Shown here piece after piece: positions 41,142 through 41,239 of a stretch of DNA of 41,239 nt. The stretch is from Candidatus Sabulitectum sp. (lineage in GTDB: Bacteria; Fermentibacterota; Fermentibacteria; Fermentibacterales; JCC-6): the NCBI GenBank assembly GCA_023139045.1, contig JAGLOJ010000003.1, positions 1 to 41,239 of the forward strand. Reading direction: 5' to 3'. The position numbers were made by a program, and so were the translations under genes. Every line of letters begins with the position of its first letter. Positions within the stretch are counted from its first letter, which is position 1. The notes below the pieces were generated by a model, which worked only from the letters and a program-made list of their open reading frames with translations, did not search any database and had not been told where the DNA came from.

Positions 41142-41239
41142 TTGAGATTGCCTGATGGATGGGAAAAATCAAGATTAGACAAAATTGCATTTATTCAAAC
41201 TGGTATTGCTAAAAACAAGAAGCTTATCAGTAATGCGAT
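41142..41239 (+). CDS. hsdS: Second type I specificity subunit, N-terminal fragment cut by window end
   Basis: The last 98 bases encode the opening of an HsdS target-recognition domain: RLPDGWEKSRLDKIAFIQTGIAKNKKL, matching the LPxGW ... LxxIAxIxTG entry motif. The start is TTG 41142 with AGGGAG five bases upstream; a second TTG at 41148 is possible. The gene runs off the right edge, so length and intactness are unknown. With the short hsdS at 38069 it makes two specificity genes for one hsdM. Confidence 0.8.
   Translation, partial: MRLPDGWEKSRLDKIAFIQTGIAKNKKLISNA

Noticed and set aside
1-41239. CRISPR arrays, insertion sequences, tRNA or rRNA genes, prophage genes
   Set aside because: No regularly spaced repeats, transposase, integrase, cloverleaf or rRNA-like stretches were seen on reading; the restriction island has no flanking attachment repeats inside the window.

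Overview
The window reads as an ordinary, densely packed chromosome segment (moderate GC, short intergenic gaps, many 4-base ATGA start/stop overlaps) from a Gram-negative anaerobe. The pointers are Tol-Pal proteins, many outer-membrane beta-barrels and lipoproteins, PorV-like proteins and C-terminal domains resembling type IX secretion sorting signals, FG-GAP/'DWSGG'-type secreted proteins and a 2-oxoacid:ferredoxin oxidoreductase. Together these suggest the FCB superphylum, possibly a Fermentibacterota/Cloacimonadota-like candidate lineage. That placement is an inference from gene content; no rRNA or tRNA gene was seen.

Layout: (1) 212-2572: a divergent cupin gene and an arsR / ArsP-type permease / mini-thioredoxin operon with a clear inverted-repeat operator at 655-682. 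(2) 2615-3425, minus strand: two short secreted-protein genes with sorting-type C-termini, one apparently decayed and one apparently shrunken. (3) 3637-6038: tolB-pal-cpoB. (4) 6218-13343: housekeeping run tig-clpP-clpX-engB-purA-(TatD/radical SAM fusion)-rsmA, all tightly coupled. (5) 13340-16705: beta-barrel protein, lipoprotein, methyltransferase and a secreted protein. (6) 16757-20121: polysaccharide/heptose-type genes (CpsB-like PHP phosphatase, RmlD-like reductase, GmhA, flippase-like membrane protein) and an FmdB zinc ribbon. (7) 20142-20936, minus strand: a small lipoprotein gene with palindromic promoter and UUCG terminator, next to a collapsed paralogue that kept its own terminator. 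(8) 21119-29526: an envelope cluster of solute-binding lipoprotein, secreted OB/FlgD-like protein, two PorV-like barrels, an 810-residue HhH plus barrel protein and a 5'-nucleotidase. (9) 29531-35760: GLF/PPOX-like oxidoreductase, DUF2085 membrane protein, COG2403 GTPase (cyclic 2,3-diphosphoglycerate synthetase-like) behind a strongly structured leader, and korDABC. (10) 35821-37957: a large OmpA-family gene with promoter and terminator. (11) 38004-end: a type I restriction-modification island (short hsdS, hsdM, dinD, second hsdS cut by the window edge).

The most noteworthy signals are the RNA-like leader at 31331-31458, which offers mutually exclusive hairpins, one of which would bury the ribosome-binding site of the GTPase gene; the deletion remnant at 20831-20936; the 23-bp palindrome at 20760-20782 overlapping a promoter; two genes whose best-supported start is CTG (16757 and 21119); and the TatD-radical SAM fusion. 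None of these is proven to be a new system; the leader is the strongest candidate for something undescribed.
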